Source: Cyanophora paradoxa (lineage: Eukaryota; Glaucocystophyceae; Cyanophorales; Cyanophoraceae). Taken from it: a stretch of DNA of 64,000 nt. The notes below the pieces were generated by a model. It ran no database searches, was not told where the DNA came from, and saw only the letters and a list, made by a program, of their open reading frames with translations. This document shows, piece after piece, positions 41,401 to 49,500 of the stretch. The stretch spans positions 209,572-273,571 of the forward strand of contig QPMI01000524.1 in assembly GCA_004431415.1 (NCBI GenBank), written 5' to 3'. The translations under genes were made by a program, and so were the position numbers. Numbering within the stretch: the stretch's first letter is position 1; every line of letters begins with the position of its first letter.

Positions 41401-42534
41401 AGAGCATTCGTTTCGCAGTTCTCTCACATAATGTTCGATGAGGTATTTGCCTATAATATCAGCGACCTTGCAAAAATAAAATCCTTTATGGATAGGTATC
41501 CCACAATAAAATATTTGGCAAACGGGGATACCTACCAAAACGAGCCAATTAACGATGCTCTCTCTGTCTCTGACAGGAAGGCTTACTATAAGCGGGCGGT
41601 CGAGAGCATGTTCTGCAATATTCTGACTCTGAGAGTGAATAAACGCCACAAGAGCGAAGCCGACAGGCAAACCATTGCGGCAATCAAGAAGGATCTGTTC
41701 AAGGATAGATTTTCGAATGCCGAAGTGATCGAGAAATATAAGCTACCAAAAATCGACAGTCTCAGCACCATCCCGAATGGATTCTTTGGGATCGGATACA
41801 GAAACGAGACGACCCTTCTCTATAATAAGGAGATGCATAGGAGACGAGAGGCACCTGCAAACGCAATTACAGTCAACGAAATTGCTTTCTACTGTGGCTT
41901 GGAAATAGTGTGCCGAAAGTATCTTCGCATCTCTCGCTCAAAGGAAGAGGTCATTAATGCATACGTTAATTACACCTATCGGATCAGCAAGATAAATTCA
42001 AAGATGGTGACCCTTGTAGACGTGTTTGATGATGTAGCTTTCGAAATGCCATGTGCTTATTTGGAGCACTTCTCGCTGCCCTATGCTGGAACAGGTCATT
42101 CAACACAGGGACTCACAATTGATTCGGGGATCGTCATTTGTGAAGCCACCTTTCCCTATACGACACGCGAGTGGTTCTACACAGCACTGACACGAAATCG
42201 CGACCTGTCTCAGATACTGATTTACACACCCATTCACAAGTACCCAAAGAGGAGCGACTATATGGAATCATTCAAGGCAAAAGTGCGCGCATACAAGGCA
42301 CAGGATCAAAGGGCGGGTCGCGAATTCGTAGAGGCGGATTATATTACACCGGAGTGGATATTGGAGCGCAAAAAGCAACAGAAGGGCGCCTGTGCTTTAT
42401 GTTCCCTACCGATTCCGGCTGAGGCGCAGGATCCCAATTACAGGCTCGTCGTGGATCGCATTAATAACAAGCGCCCACATGTTAAAGATAATTGTCAGCT
42501 TGCCCATCATGGGTGCAATTGCAGCAAAAAGTAG
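38500..42534 (+). CDS. Replication protein: polymerase-like region + SF1 helicase + HNH (1344 aa)
   Basis: Residues 1-500 are poorly conserved but include a HIYIF motif and a Cys-containing region seen in large viral polymerase-like proteins. A polymerase motif A-like site (VDMAKCYPAML, Asp559) and a motif C-like site (RTDCLYIEG, Asp809) follow, with a Lys-rich segment between them; this matches family-B-type logic, but motif C lacks the usual DTD. From about residue 885 there is an SF1 helicase: Walker A ESPGSGKTT (about 892), a DE-box-like FDEVFAY, and a C-terminal GTGHSTQGLTID plus TRE-WFYTALTRNR (motifs V and VI). The last about 50 residues (CALC, then VDRINNKRPHVKDNC ... CNCSKK) form an HNH-type zinc motif. 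I infer the main genome replication enzyme. Motifs B and C need structural checking. Confidence 0.7.
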   Translation: MPRATNRIANKVREEIIGYIMMGLSQDLLTEEQAHWAMHSTMNRKPKLQTLIDVRDTLSGIITPAPVPVNREREYRNRILDQLDGFDAGTTATVQFQIWGDGSGKRSNEQFFFRGRKLVPYRRHQETATVDVLRRWARMTNGDLGVATSADESIFWEEEGKLLLGKAQFEESLRQVFFGDTLTASQEQMLKIMNLWDSFDFLVEITGITVHGAGEEPVDFLDQPLRESMRCTAAVSKYLDYKLNPNAATIEELIELPQSSESNACGYDLIISQWGRCIERCQKESKPRYTGIKMTKEGLFKFFHGREYQPGDSLALTLRQLEKFCKKINTGFRVFDVNGQLKYKFESSTVSRIRPQIIHFMVHNRHIYIFNDNIKSLEMRVAKMSLEEVEGEKPPPKSALASYKIPTGMTYDIFAFTSKDLLKITEMQLNPDESAYVRILYTGGLPELLLTFLKMKYEPSVSLTVSKQIRKISFKANGSMFTITDPRMTDHMIEQEFETEDYYKRVAEYEKGFREALIHAGNISFYSPTIRQVFTSYKRSALSGYFVMPDPNKVYTAVDMAKCYPAMLKSMEFLPRFNVFDDFVPFRKGSEILEYAIYFVRVFGFERTDPDDEDIDFDMARARKIEGIEIVLDRAFASNGQCYNFLTGYTMKMHWKDIESRIEIVAVAEPSHLVPNTATAEIGKVLASDLHKADKKHILVKEIGMLGKMKDSKSSTKMFYDKGEAEAYAKETGGAIDVFTFGAKNANLVKELDDFEGHIYFVKNDFHRDLVNGFLPIHFHIYDRNRAHMFAKYKELTAKGRKVVGIRTDCLYIEGSYKSKEEFDRNDFENIGRFSFVPNQTCPETPIRERRGIVVEVVDPETRMNRFQLRDEFNQDHFNQTVEKFDRTLILAESPGSGKTTAGINYFATKKGESLVICPYNKQCAELRDSLKARGITNISVRTLYNVLGIRVSNDQTCEETMSESDQRAFVSQFSHIMFDEVFAYNISDLAKIKSFMDRYPTIKYLANGDTYQNEPINDALSVSDRKAYYKRAVESMFCNILTLRVNKRHKSEADRQTIAAIKKDLFKDRFSNAEVIEKYKLPKIDSLSTIPNGFFGIGYRNETTLLYNKEMHRRREAPANAITVNEIAFYCGLEIVCRKYLRISRSKEEVINAYVNYTYRISKINSKMVTLVDVFDDVAFEMPCAYLEHFSLPYAGTGHSTQGLTIDSGIVICEATFPYTTREWFYTALTRNRDLSQILIYTPIHKYPKRSDYMESFKAKVRAYKAQDQRAGREFVEADYITPEWILERKKQQKGACALCSLPIPAEAQDPNYRLVVDRINNKRPHVKDNCQLAHHGCNCSKK

Positions 42535-42631
42535 GGTCAAAAAATTGTCGGAAATTAATTAGGGAGAGGGCAAAAAATGACAGGTTTGGTAACTCCCTCG
42601 GTCAATCAAACAAGCAAGTAAGTCAAGCGAA

Positions 42632-43117
42632 ATGGAACAGTACATTGCATACTTCAAGGCGAACAAGATTGCCTATAAGGATGTCACGAACATTTTCAGT
42701 CGGGATTTTGGAAAAGGCTTTGTACGAATTACAGAGCTGGCGATGAAGACCCCTGACATCGTGTATATTGGTCAGATTAAGAACATATCACCCGTGATGA
42801 GACTTGTATGTGGTTTTCAGAATAGTGAGATCCTACTGATGAAGAACGACAACTGGTGCTCTGACGCCAAGTTTACGGAATTCCGAGTTAAATCATTTGT
42901 GGAAGGTAAACTACCCACATGTGTTGTGTGTTCTGATGATCAGACCACCGGATTAGGCTGTGGGGTTTGCTATTCCACTGTGTGTGAGAGTTGCTGGCTG
43001 AAAATGAATAAAAAAGGCGATTTCAAGTGTCCTTTGTGCAGAACCAAAATTGGAGCACCCTGCAAGGAGCAAATTGGCGAAACGCTGTGTGTTTACATGC
43101 CGATGCAAGAAAAATAA
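42632..43117 (+). CDS. RING-type zinc finger protein (161 aa)
   Basis: The N-terminal about 90 residues form an unknown domain (YKDVTNIFSRDFGKGFVRI). A C-terminal RING-like motif follows, with eight Cys at 97, 100, 110, 113, 118, 121, 133 and 136. The last pair sits in a CPLC motif like that of RING E3 ligases, and there is no zinc-ligand His. Viral RING proteins usually redirect host ubiquitination, so a host-interaction role is likely. All eight ligands being Cys is a less common variant. It lies between the replication and integrase genes. Confidence 0.7.
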   Translation: MEQYIAYFKANKIAYKDVTNIFSRDFGKGFVRITELAMKTPDIVYIGQIKNISPVMRLVCGFQNSEILLMKNDNWCSDAKFTEFRVKSFVEGKLPTCVVCSDDQTTGLGCGVCYSTVCESCWLKMNKKGDFKCPLCRTKIGAPCKEQIGETLCVYMPMQEK

Positions 43118-43135
43118 ACATGTTTAATAAAAAGA

Positions 43136-44521
43136 ATGTCGCGGATCGTTAGAAGAGTAGCAGGAGAGGAAACGGAGACGACCCTGTTACCAATCGCGGT
43201 TCCCGATTACGAAAAAGTACCCCAAAAAATTACAAAACGCCAAGCAAAATCCAATCTATTAGGAGATGTTCCTTTTAGACTTGCTAACCCATCCTCTAAG
43301 ATCGTGCGGCGCATGTATGACCCCAAGACAGGTTTTAAGAACCCCTCCGCAATATACGAAGAGCTCAAAAAAGAGGACAAGAGCCTCACATTGAAAGATG
43401 TGCAAGAGGTCGCAGCGAAACAAGAATTTATGCAGATCAACAAGAAGCCCCCCGCACCGACTCAAACAGCTTTTATTCCCATTACAGCCCCGCCGTGGAG
43501 CTACCAAGCGGATCTCATCTTTTATCTCTCTTATGGCAACTATAATTCCGGCTACATTGCAGTCCTTACTCTCATTGAGATGACGAGCCGAAAAGCGTAT
43601 GCCAAGAAGTTAAAGAACAAAGAGGGGGCGAGTGTTGCCGCCGCTTTTGCCGAGGTGCTTACAGAGCTCCCGGCTCCAATGGTTCGATTGGAGACAGATA
43701 ATGGCTCCGAATTCGTCGCAAAGGAATTTCAGGAGGTCGTTAAAAGCAATGGAATAGAGCACCGCTTCAAGCAGGTCGGAGATCACACTTCGCTTGGAAT
43801 AATGAATCGCTTTCATTTGACCCTAAAAACGATGATAAACAATTACTACTGTGTCGCATATAATACAGTGCGGTTCATGGACAAGCTGGACGACTTCGTT
43901 TTCAATTACAACAACACCCTTCACCGAACCATAGGAATGAAACCGGAGGATGTTAAGCTCTCAGATATGGCGCGGATCCGAGCGACTATTATCTCAAAGA
44001 AGAATACGATCGTCAAGGATATATTCAGCGACTTTAAGCCTGGTCTCCACGTCCGCCTGTTATTGTCGAGATCGAAGTTCGATAAAGGGGCGACTCAAAG
44101 GTATAGCAGAGAGGTGTACAAGATTGTGGGAAGGAAAGGGAACGCAATAGAGGTGCAAGACGCAGCCGGGAACATCATGCCGAAGCTGTTTAAGCCGCAC
44201 GAATTGCAGATTATCTCAGAGGTCGAGGCAGTGGTGGAGCCCTCGGGCAACGCAATTAAATCAGCCGAAGTAGAAGCAGCTTCGATCCGGCAGGTTCAAA
44301 AGGAAGGTATAGATGTTGCCGCAAGTGTTCCGAAAGGGGCTCTATTGGAAGATCGCGCAGAAAAGACAAAGAGGGCTCTGAGGGAGCTCGCTAAATTAAC
44401 GATCGCGGGAACTGAGAAGCTCTCAGAGGTTAACAGTCAGAGGTGGTATAAATCATTCAAGAATCAGAGCGCAAGCTACACAGCCCCTACTACCCGTATT
44501 CTGCGGTCTTCTCGTTCATAA
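43136..44521 (+). CDS. Retroviral-type (rve) integrase with Asn at the third catalytic position (461 aa)
   Basis: Residues 120-260 are an RNase H-fold integrase core, with the first Asp at 126 (QADLIFY) and the second Asp at 188 in ETDNGSEF. At exactly +36 from it, where Glu is expected, is Asn224 in the GIMNRFHLTLK motif. The remaining core features (NYNNTLHRTIG) are intact. C-terminal to it is an SH3-like DNA-binding segment (LHVRLLLSRSKFDKG ... YKIVGRKGNAIEV), then a charged tail. It should catalyse insertion of the viral DNA. Since the acidic triad is not complete at the sequence level, the protein may be inactive or may use another residue. Confidence 0.8.
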   Translation: MSRIVRRVAGEETETTLLPIAVPDYEKVPQKITKRQAKSNLLGDVPFRLANPSSKIVRRMYDPKTGFKNPSAIYEELKKEDKSLTLKDVQEVAAKQEFMQINKKPPAPTQTAFIPITAPPWSYQADLIFYLSYGNYNSGYIAVLTLIEMTSRKAYAKKLKNKEGASVAAAFAEVLTELPAPMVRLETDNGSEFVAKEFQEVVKSNGIEHRFKQVGDHTSLGIMNRFHLTLKTMINNYYCVAYNTVRFMDKLDDFVFNYNNTLHRTIGMKPEDVKLSDMARIRATIISKKNTIVKDIFSDFKPGLHVRLLLSRSKFDKGATQRYSREVYKIVGRKGNAIEVQDAAGNIMPKLFKPHELQIISEVEAVVEPSGNAIKSAEVEAASIRQVQKEGIDVAASVPKGALLEDRAEKTKRALRELAKLTIAGTEKLSEVNSQRWYKSFKNQSASYTAPTTRILRSSRS

Positions 44522-44534
44522 CAAACCCCAAAAT

Positions 44535-44544
44535 TATTTTCTCC
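44535..44544 (+). promoter_or_regulatory. Viral promoter-like element TATTTTCTCC (copy 4)
   Basis: An exact 10-mer followed by GGTGAATATAAAAGCG and the ATG at 44561, so it combines with a TATAAAA-like string. Confidence 0.6.
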
Positions 44545-44560
44545 GGTGAATATAAAAGCG

Positions 44561-44875
44561 ATGGAGGGTGAAAAGCAATTCATTGATATTCCCTATGATA
44601 AAAAAGACGTTGCGAAGTCCCTTGGTGGAAAGTGGGATCCCGAGAATTTATGCTGGTATGTGACGAAGAAAGATCACTCGCTCTGTTCTCTGTTCAAGAC
44701 TCTAAGCTATGAGCAAGTGCATCAGAGGAACGTGAAGGTTTACCTTGATATTCCCTTTGAATTAAAGGATCAGGCAAAGGCTGAGAAAGCCCGGTGGGAT
44801 CCCGTTATGAAATCCTGGTATGTCATGGGGCTCGATCACCCGCTGATTGGAAAGTTTCCGCTCAAAGAGCATTAA
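44561..44875 (+). CDS. Tandem DUF5710-like protein
   Basis: Two copies of a module of about 45 residues. The first is FIDIPYDKKDVAKSLGGKWD followed by WYV; the second is YLDIPFELKDQAKAEKARWD followed by WYV. The pattern of a hydrophobic-rich strand, K-x-x-A-K, W-D and then W-Y-V is that of the DUF5710 family, found on its own or fused to primases, helicases and nucleases. The start is ATG 44561; an upstream GTG at 44546 is unlikely. It sits directly after a copy of the promoter-like element and near the integrase. Its function is unknown, possibly nucleic-acid binding. Confidence 0.7.
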   Translation: MEGEKQFIDIPYDKKDVAKSLGGKWDPENLCWYVTKKDHSLCSLFKTLSYEQVHQRNVKVYLDIPFELKDQAKAEKARWDPVMKSWYVMGLDHPLIGKFPLKEH

Positions 44876-44908
44876 GCGCTAAATATATAAAAACACTTTT
44901 TTCATTTT

Positions 44909-45301
44909 TTATGAAATTGGGAACCTTTGCTCTACCTGCAAGTCCCACTTTCGTACTTTGAGTCGTTTCTGTATGAGATCGTTGATGTCCTGAGCTATTC
45001 CCATTGTCTTCGCTTCCGCATTTGAGCCGCAGGTAAAGATATCGATTGCCAATAGCCCCTGATCGCTATAAGAGTGAGCTGTGGCATGTGACTCATCTAA
45101 TAGAAAGCCAATCGCGAAACCGGGAGGGGAAGAAGAACCGTCGAAAATGCAGGTGTGCTGGTGAACAATTCGTATTTTGCGATCTGTGATATAGCGTGAT
45201 AGGTTCGCTGTGATCCACTCAGCGCATGCCTCCGGGGACTCGGTGAACGGGTCGGTTATATAGTCGAGCATAACGTGGTAGCCGCGGTATCGGGAATCCA
45301 T
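44909..45301 (-). CDS. speD: S-adenosylmethionine decarboxylase-family protein (SpeD type, 130 aa)
   Basis: The whole protein matches the prokaryotic SpeD layout. The processing/pyruvoyl site E-S-H is at 70-72 (Ser71 after LLDE), His is at 76 (ATAHSY), the proton-donor Cys is at 91 in IDIFTCGS, and a G-F-A-I-G-F strand lies just before the site. The length is typical of the prokaryotic form, far shorter than eukaryotic AdoMetDC. SpeD self-cleaves to make a pyruvoyl cofactor and decarboxylates AdoMet to feed spermidine synthesis; some SpeD homologues act on ornithine or arginine instead, and the substrate cannot be told from sequence. It is the rightmost viral gene, on the minus strand, and may tune host polyamines for packaging or growth. 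I see no frame damage. Confidence 0.8.
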   Translation of the reverse strand: MDSRYRGYHVMLDYITDPFTESPEACAEWITANLSRYITDRKIRIVHQHTCIFDGSSSPPGFAIGFLLDESHATAHSYSDQGLLAIDIFTCGSNAEAKTMGIAQDINDLIQKRLKVRKWDLQVEQRFPIS

Positions 45302-45792
45302 TATTATTTAAGTCGATATTTTTGTGAGCTATGTTGTTTCGTAGCCGCCAAATCGCGCCCTTTGCGAATCAGACCGCGCCACTTCGTAGTAGTGTAGAAC
45401 TACTCTATACGCGCGCGGACGCAAAGTATGACTAGTGGAGCCCTCCGGGAACGCGCGCCGGCGCTCAGAATGTAGCGGACACCTCCGTTTTCGGGCACTT
45501 GTGCAGAAATCGAAGTCGGTCTTTGCTCCACGGTAGGCTAAGCTAGTCAAATGATACCCGTCATGCCCGGAATCAAGTTGTGAGCACATAGCAATTGAGA
45601 GCGCGCCGAGATCGGCTTCCTGTCCAAAGTTATGCGGGAAAAACGGAAGGGGGGGTCTCCGCGAAGTCGCGATCGCCGGTGTTATCAAGTCGGGACTCGG
45701 GACTCGGGACTCGGGACTTGAAAATTGCAACCGGCAACAGTGGCAAGTCGGTCACTGAGTCAGTCACTGGTCAGTTATATACATATATATAT
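45302..45792. other. Right junction region: no gene; (CGGGACT)4
   Basis: GC content climbs quickly from about 45345 to host levels. A perfect 7-bp tandem repeat, CGGGACT x 4, spans 45691-45718, and a TA-dinucleotide tract (ATATATATATAT) ends near 45793. No inverted copy of the left end (20.5-21.1 kb) was found here by eye. Confidence 0.55.
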
Positions 45793-45957
45793 ATGCCACG
45801 TCATCAATTGCTGAGCACACTACCCGGCTATCAGCCTCTGGTCTCAATTCTGACCGAAGGGAAGAAGAGACCAGAGGCTCTAGTATCCACTTTTGATCCA
45901 CAAATCGAGGTTCCTCTCGAGGTTTTGGGTATTAGGTATGCTATGGATCGCTGTTAA
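45793..45957 (+). CDS. Possible 5' exon or small ORF (54 codons)
   Basis: Starting at ATG 45793 after a TA tract, it encodes a protein-like MPRHQLLSTLPGYQPL ... EVLGIRYAMDRC and then a stop. It may be the first exon of the following gene or an isolated frame beside the viral insertion. No family is recognised. Confidence 0.3.
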   Translation: MPRHQLLSTLPGYQPLVSILTEGKKRPEALVSTFDPQIEVPLEVLGIRYAMDRC

Positions 45958-46070
45958 AGATTCCGTGATGTCATTATGATGTCATTATGACAATGACCTA
46001 TTGTTAAAAGATTCGGAGATGTCACTATGACGATCAATAGGTGTTAATAGATTCTGTCAGCTGACTGTGG
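45953..46070 (+). repeat. Three degenerate direct repeats (about 45-50 bp)
   Basis: The motif TGTTAAARATTC followed by GATGTCAYTATGA occurs at about 45953 and 46002, and a shorter relic (GTTAATAGATTCTGTC) at about 46043. It lies in otherwise AT-rich, non-coding sequence. Confidence 0.6.
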
Positions 46071-46556
46071 TAGGGTACGGTGATATTGTGAAGTTCTGCA
46101 GCCTCTTACTGGGCTTGGTGGTGAACAGGCGGCATCGCTGGCCGGCGGTCGCGATCGTTCGCGATCGCGCATCGGGTTCATTAGAAATACGTATCCCACA
46201 TTGCCGTCCGCCACATACCCCTCTGCGCTTGTCATCTTGCAGCTGAGGTGCTCTGCCGCTTCAACTGTTGCGCGCGTGTCGCCGACGCTTGCCATCGCTT
46301 TCCCGGTATCGATGGCATCGTCGGAACGGCCGGCAAGTCGGGAAGTGCCGGCAGTTCCCGTGCTGTGTGGGTGCCGGCCCGGGGCTGGCGTTCAATGCGC
46401 CCTTGCGTGGGCCGCATCCTGCAGCAGACGTTCCCCGAAGGCGCCGCTACACCCGTCGATGACCTCGTTGCCGGGCTGTATCGGAGCGCGGTTCGTCCTG
46501 TCAGTGTTTTGCGCCGTCGTACGCGCGCGTTTCCTCCGTAATCGTATACGTATTTC

Positions 46557-49500
46557 GTGCCGCAGTTAGTGCTCGCACGCGATGATCAGAGCCGCGTCGT
46601 TGAGTGGCCAGTGGCCGACTCTGCGCTCCTCTTACTGTGCCACGCCGTCACTTGTATCTCTGCCCTTTCAGCGGAGGATCGGGCGAAAGTCATCGCTTTG
46701 GCTGCCGCGGACCAGGTGCATTCCGCCCGTTCGTCTCTCTTTGGAGATGGCACGGCCTGATCGAGAGCGTGGTTACTGATTTGCAGCGGATTTCTAGGAT
46801 GCTCACCGCCGCTAACATCGATCTCGCGAATATCGATGTCGACGAAATGGGGCAGAGATATGAGGTGTGCATGTACGATTGCCTTTTCATAGATCTGCGG
46901 CCAGCCATATCATGATACCTGCCTCTCTGATGTCACAGAGCGAGTTGACGGAGTTTGCAAGTGCTGATTCCGCCGCCCGGATGGCCCTTGATCCTGGTCA
47001 AATCTATGAACATTGCCAGTTTCTGGCTGAGGTCCAGCTAACGCGGTACAACTTCAAGAGCGCGGGGAATGTCGCACTGGTGGGTTTTTTGTGCCTGTTA
47101 TTTGCGCATTCGTCCCCCTCGTTCTCTGTTGATCGCCTGAACCTTGCAGGTTGGCATGTCCTTTCAGCAGACGATCCTCAAGCTGAATTCAAGCATTCCG
47201 TCGTACCCCGTTCTTCATTATACCCTGGCGCTGTCCCGGCTGGAGCAGGGGATATCTCCGGTGCTACGTATTGGGCTGAGGCGCGGGGAAGCTGCTTGCT
47301 CTGTCTTTCGCGTGGCGCGTTACTAGTTGCTGACTTAGAGCGTGCAGGCCGCATTCAAGCTTATCAGGGACACCGACGCGACCGAAAGCAAGCGCTGCTG
47401 TGTATGGGATCACTTGTTCATTAAGGTAGAGTGCCTGATCCGGCGACTGGCACTTTTGTCTGATGAGGTTCTCCGCTATTGCGAGGTTAGTAACCTCTCT
47501 ATTCGCTATCTAGAATATGCATTCCCTCCCTAGGATATGCATTGTTGATTAACCGGCAGCTGCTGTGGTGGATCTCTGAGCGGTGTTGCGGGTCCTGCCT
47601 ACTGTCGCAATACCGTCTCGAGCGAGCTGCTTCCACTCTTGGCACTATGTTCATGTGGGTGGACCGGTCGAGCGACGCAAGCAACGTCTACCAAGTTAGT
47701 GTGGCTCACGTGCATTGCTTTCGCTTCTTCTTTGACACGGGGCTGATTTGCAGAAATTCGTGATGCTCACCGAGGAGAAAATCGGCAAGCATACTGTGCA
47801 CTATGTAAGGGCACTCATGCATGGTGCTGCTTTCAACGAGAAGGTTCTCAAGCGCATCGACAGAGCCCAGTCGCTTACCAAGGTGCATAATTGCCTTGGC
47901 TGATGTAGTCGGGGCGTGCAATGTGGCTGTAATTGAACTCGTGCAGATAGCGATACTGATCGCAGCCGACGTCGACCGGAACCTGTTAACCTTCCGCGAG
48001 AACGGACGGGTGTGTCACGGCGCTCTCGCGATAATAACGTGCCTCGTTCGCTGATGTTGCCTTGCCATGGATATTCTCACTGTGTCTATCTGGTAGATTG
48101 CGCGACTCTACGTGAACCTTTCGGATTACAATCTTCTACCGGTCGAACAAGTTCGTCGCCGTCAGGGGCAGTGCCCCCTGTATAGGTCATACATAGGGTT
48201 CAGGAGTGCATCGACTGTCCTCTTTCTTCCCCACTTCCCTGAACTGGGCTTGTTTTTATATGCTGTCCATTGAATGGACGTGATTGAGCGTCTGTATGTG
48301 CTCGTGTACAGCAGTTCGCTGAATTTAGGGACTTTTGCATCCAGTGACGTTAGCTGGTTGCCTCTGGTTCGCCCTCCGGGTCCCTGCCTCGTTGTTCGAG
48401 TGCCTACTGTGCTTTCCGCGTCCCGCCTCGCGTTCGATGGGTGGTGCCGCTATCCTGCTTCCATCCGGGCAATGAACGGTCGTTTGTCTCGTGCGGCATC
48501 TACGGCATGCAGACACGCTGAATGCTGCAATGAGCTCACGCGTATACGTATGTATACGCGAATGCGGGAACCGACTTGATTATCTGTGTACCCGGCACTT
48601 CGTTCACCGGCCCTCCTTGTCACTGTTCGGCGCTCGTTGTCCGTTTTTGAGCCGCTGCTGGTTGATGCGATCGGGCGGGCGCTTCTTCACCATCTGCCGT
48701 ATTGTCCCTGCCGTGTGATGCCTCCCAAGAGAAGGTGTGTAACCGTAGCGGTTTCAAGCACTTTCGTCAAAGTGATCTGATCGCCGAGCCGTAGCTCATC
48801 TGTTTTGAACTCGGCCGGACGCGAGGCTGCCGTCTCTGTTCCGGCTGAGGGCTACGGGGCAACTGACGAGCATGTTGACGTGTGTCCCTTTTTGCGTCTG
48901 CCGCTGGTGTCTTTATTCTTGACGCACGTTTGCCTAGGGATGGAGAATGCGCGTGGAACTCCAATTGGGAAGCGCGGCAAGGGGAATCAAGCGCGGCAGA
49001 GGACGATCAGCCGGCCGCATTCAGAACAGACAGTCCCATCCTCCAAGGATTGGCTAACGGTGAAAGCGTAATGATTGCGTTGGTTATGGTTTTTCTAGCT
49101 TCGTGTGCTGACATGAGACGCGCAGGACGTTCACGTTGCCTGCACGACATCTGGGGCTCTCAAGTCCAAGAAGTACAATCACTTGCTTCAGCGCGTGATG
49201 CTCGCGTACCCGATGCACGAGCAGCTGCTCCTGCAGTCTCTACGCAGCCTGAGTACTCCAGATAGAGCGGCGAACCTTATGTTGAATGGTGGTAGTGCTG
49301 TGTGCTTTTCGTGTCCTGTTACTACAGGGGACAACGTTGATCCCCGCGGATTTGGAGAGCATTTTTGCCTGATGTCCGTAATGAAGGAGTTGAAGCAAAT
49401 TCGCTGGTTCGATTCGAAAGGAGACGGCATGCCGGAAGAGCTAGAGGTAGAGCTACATCGTCTTTTCCCAGATTATATCTGCACTCTTGCAGTTCCACCT

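Larger units (their letters stand above)
20660..45340. mobile_element. Integrated Polinton-like virus (provirus, about 24.7 kb)
   Basis: A sharp shift from GC-rich, intron-containing DNA to AT-rich, intronless, closely packed genes begins at about 20.66 kb and reverses at about 45.34 kb. Inside lie the expected virus modules: a double-jelly-roll major capsid candidate, two penton/minor-capsid-type proteins, an FtsK/HerA (A32-like) packaging ATPase, an integrase of the retroviral DDE fold, a polymerase-helicase fusion and fibre genes. This gene set is characteristic of Polinton-like viruses, with virophages and Polintons as the nearest alternatives. No genome-typical protease gene and no long terminal inverted repeat could be seen, so the exact ends are uncertain by a few hundred bases. 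All long frames are intact, which suggests a recent insertion. Confidence 0.85.

Noticed and set aside
20660-45340. CRISPR-like array or prokaryotic prophage
   Set aside because: No regular spacer pattern is present, and the capsid/ATPase/integrase set is of the eukaryotic DJR virus type; the phage-like parts are limited to the fibres.
45793-45957. A viral gene at the right end
   Set aside because: It lies beyond the composition shift and has no viral promoter-like element; kept only as a weak possible host exon.
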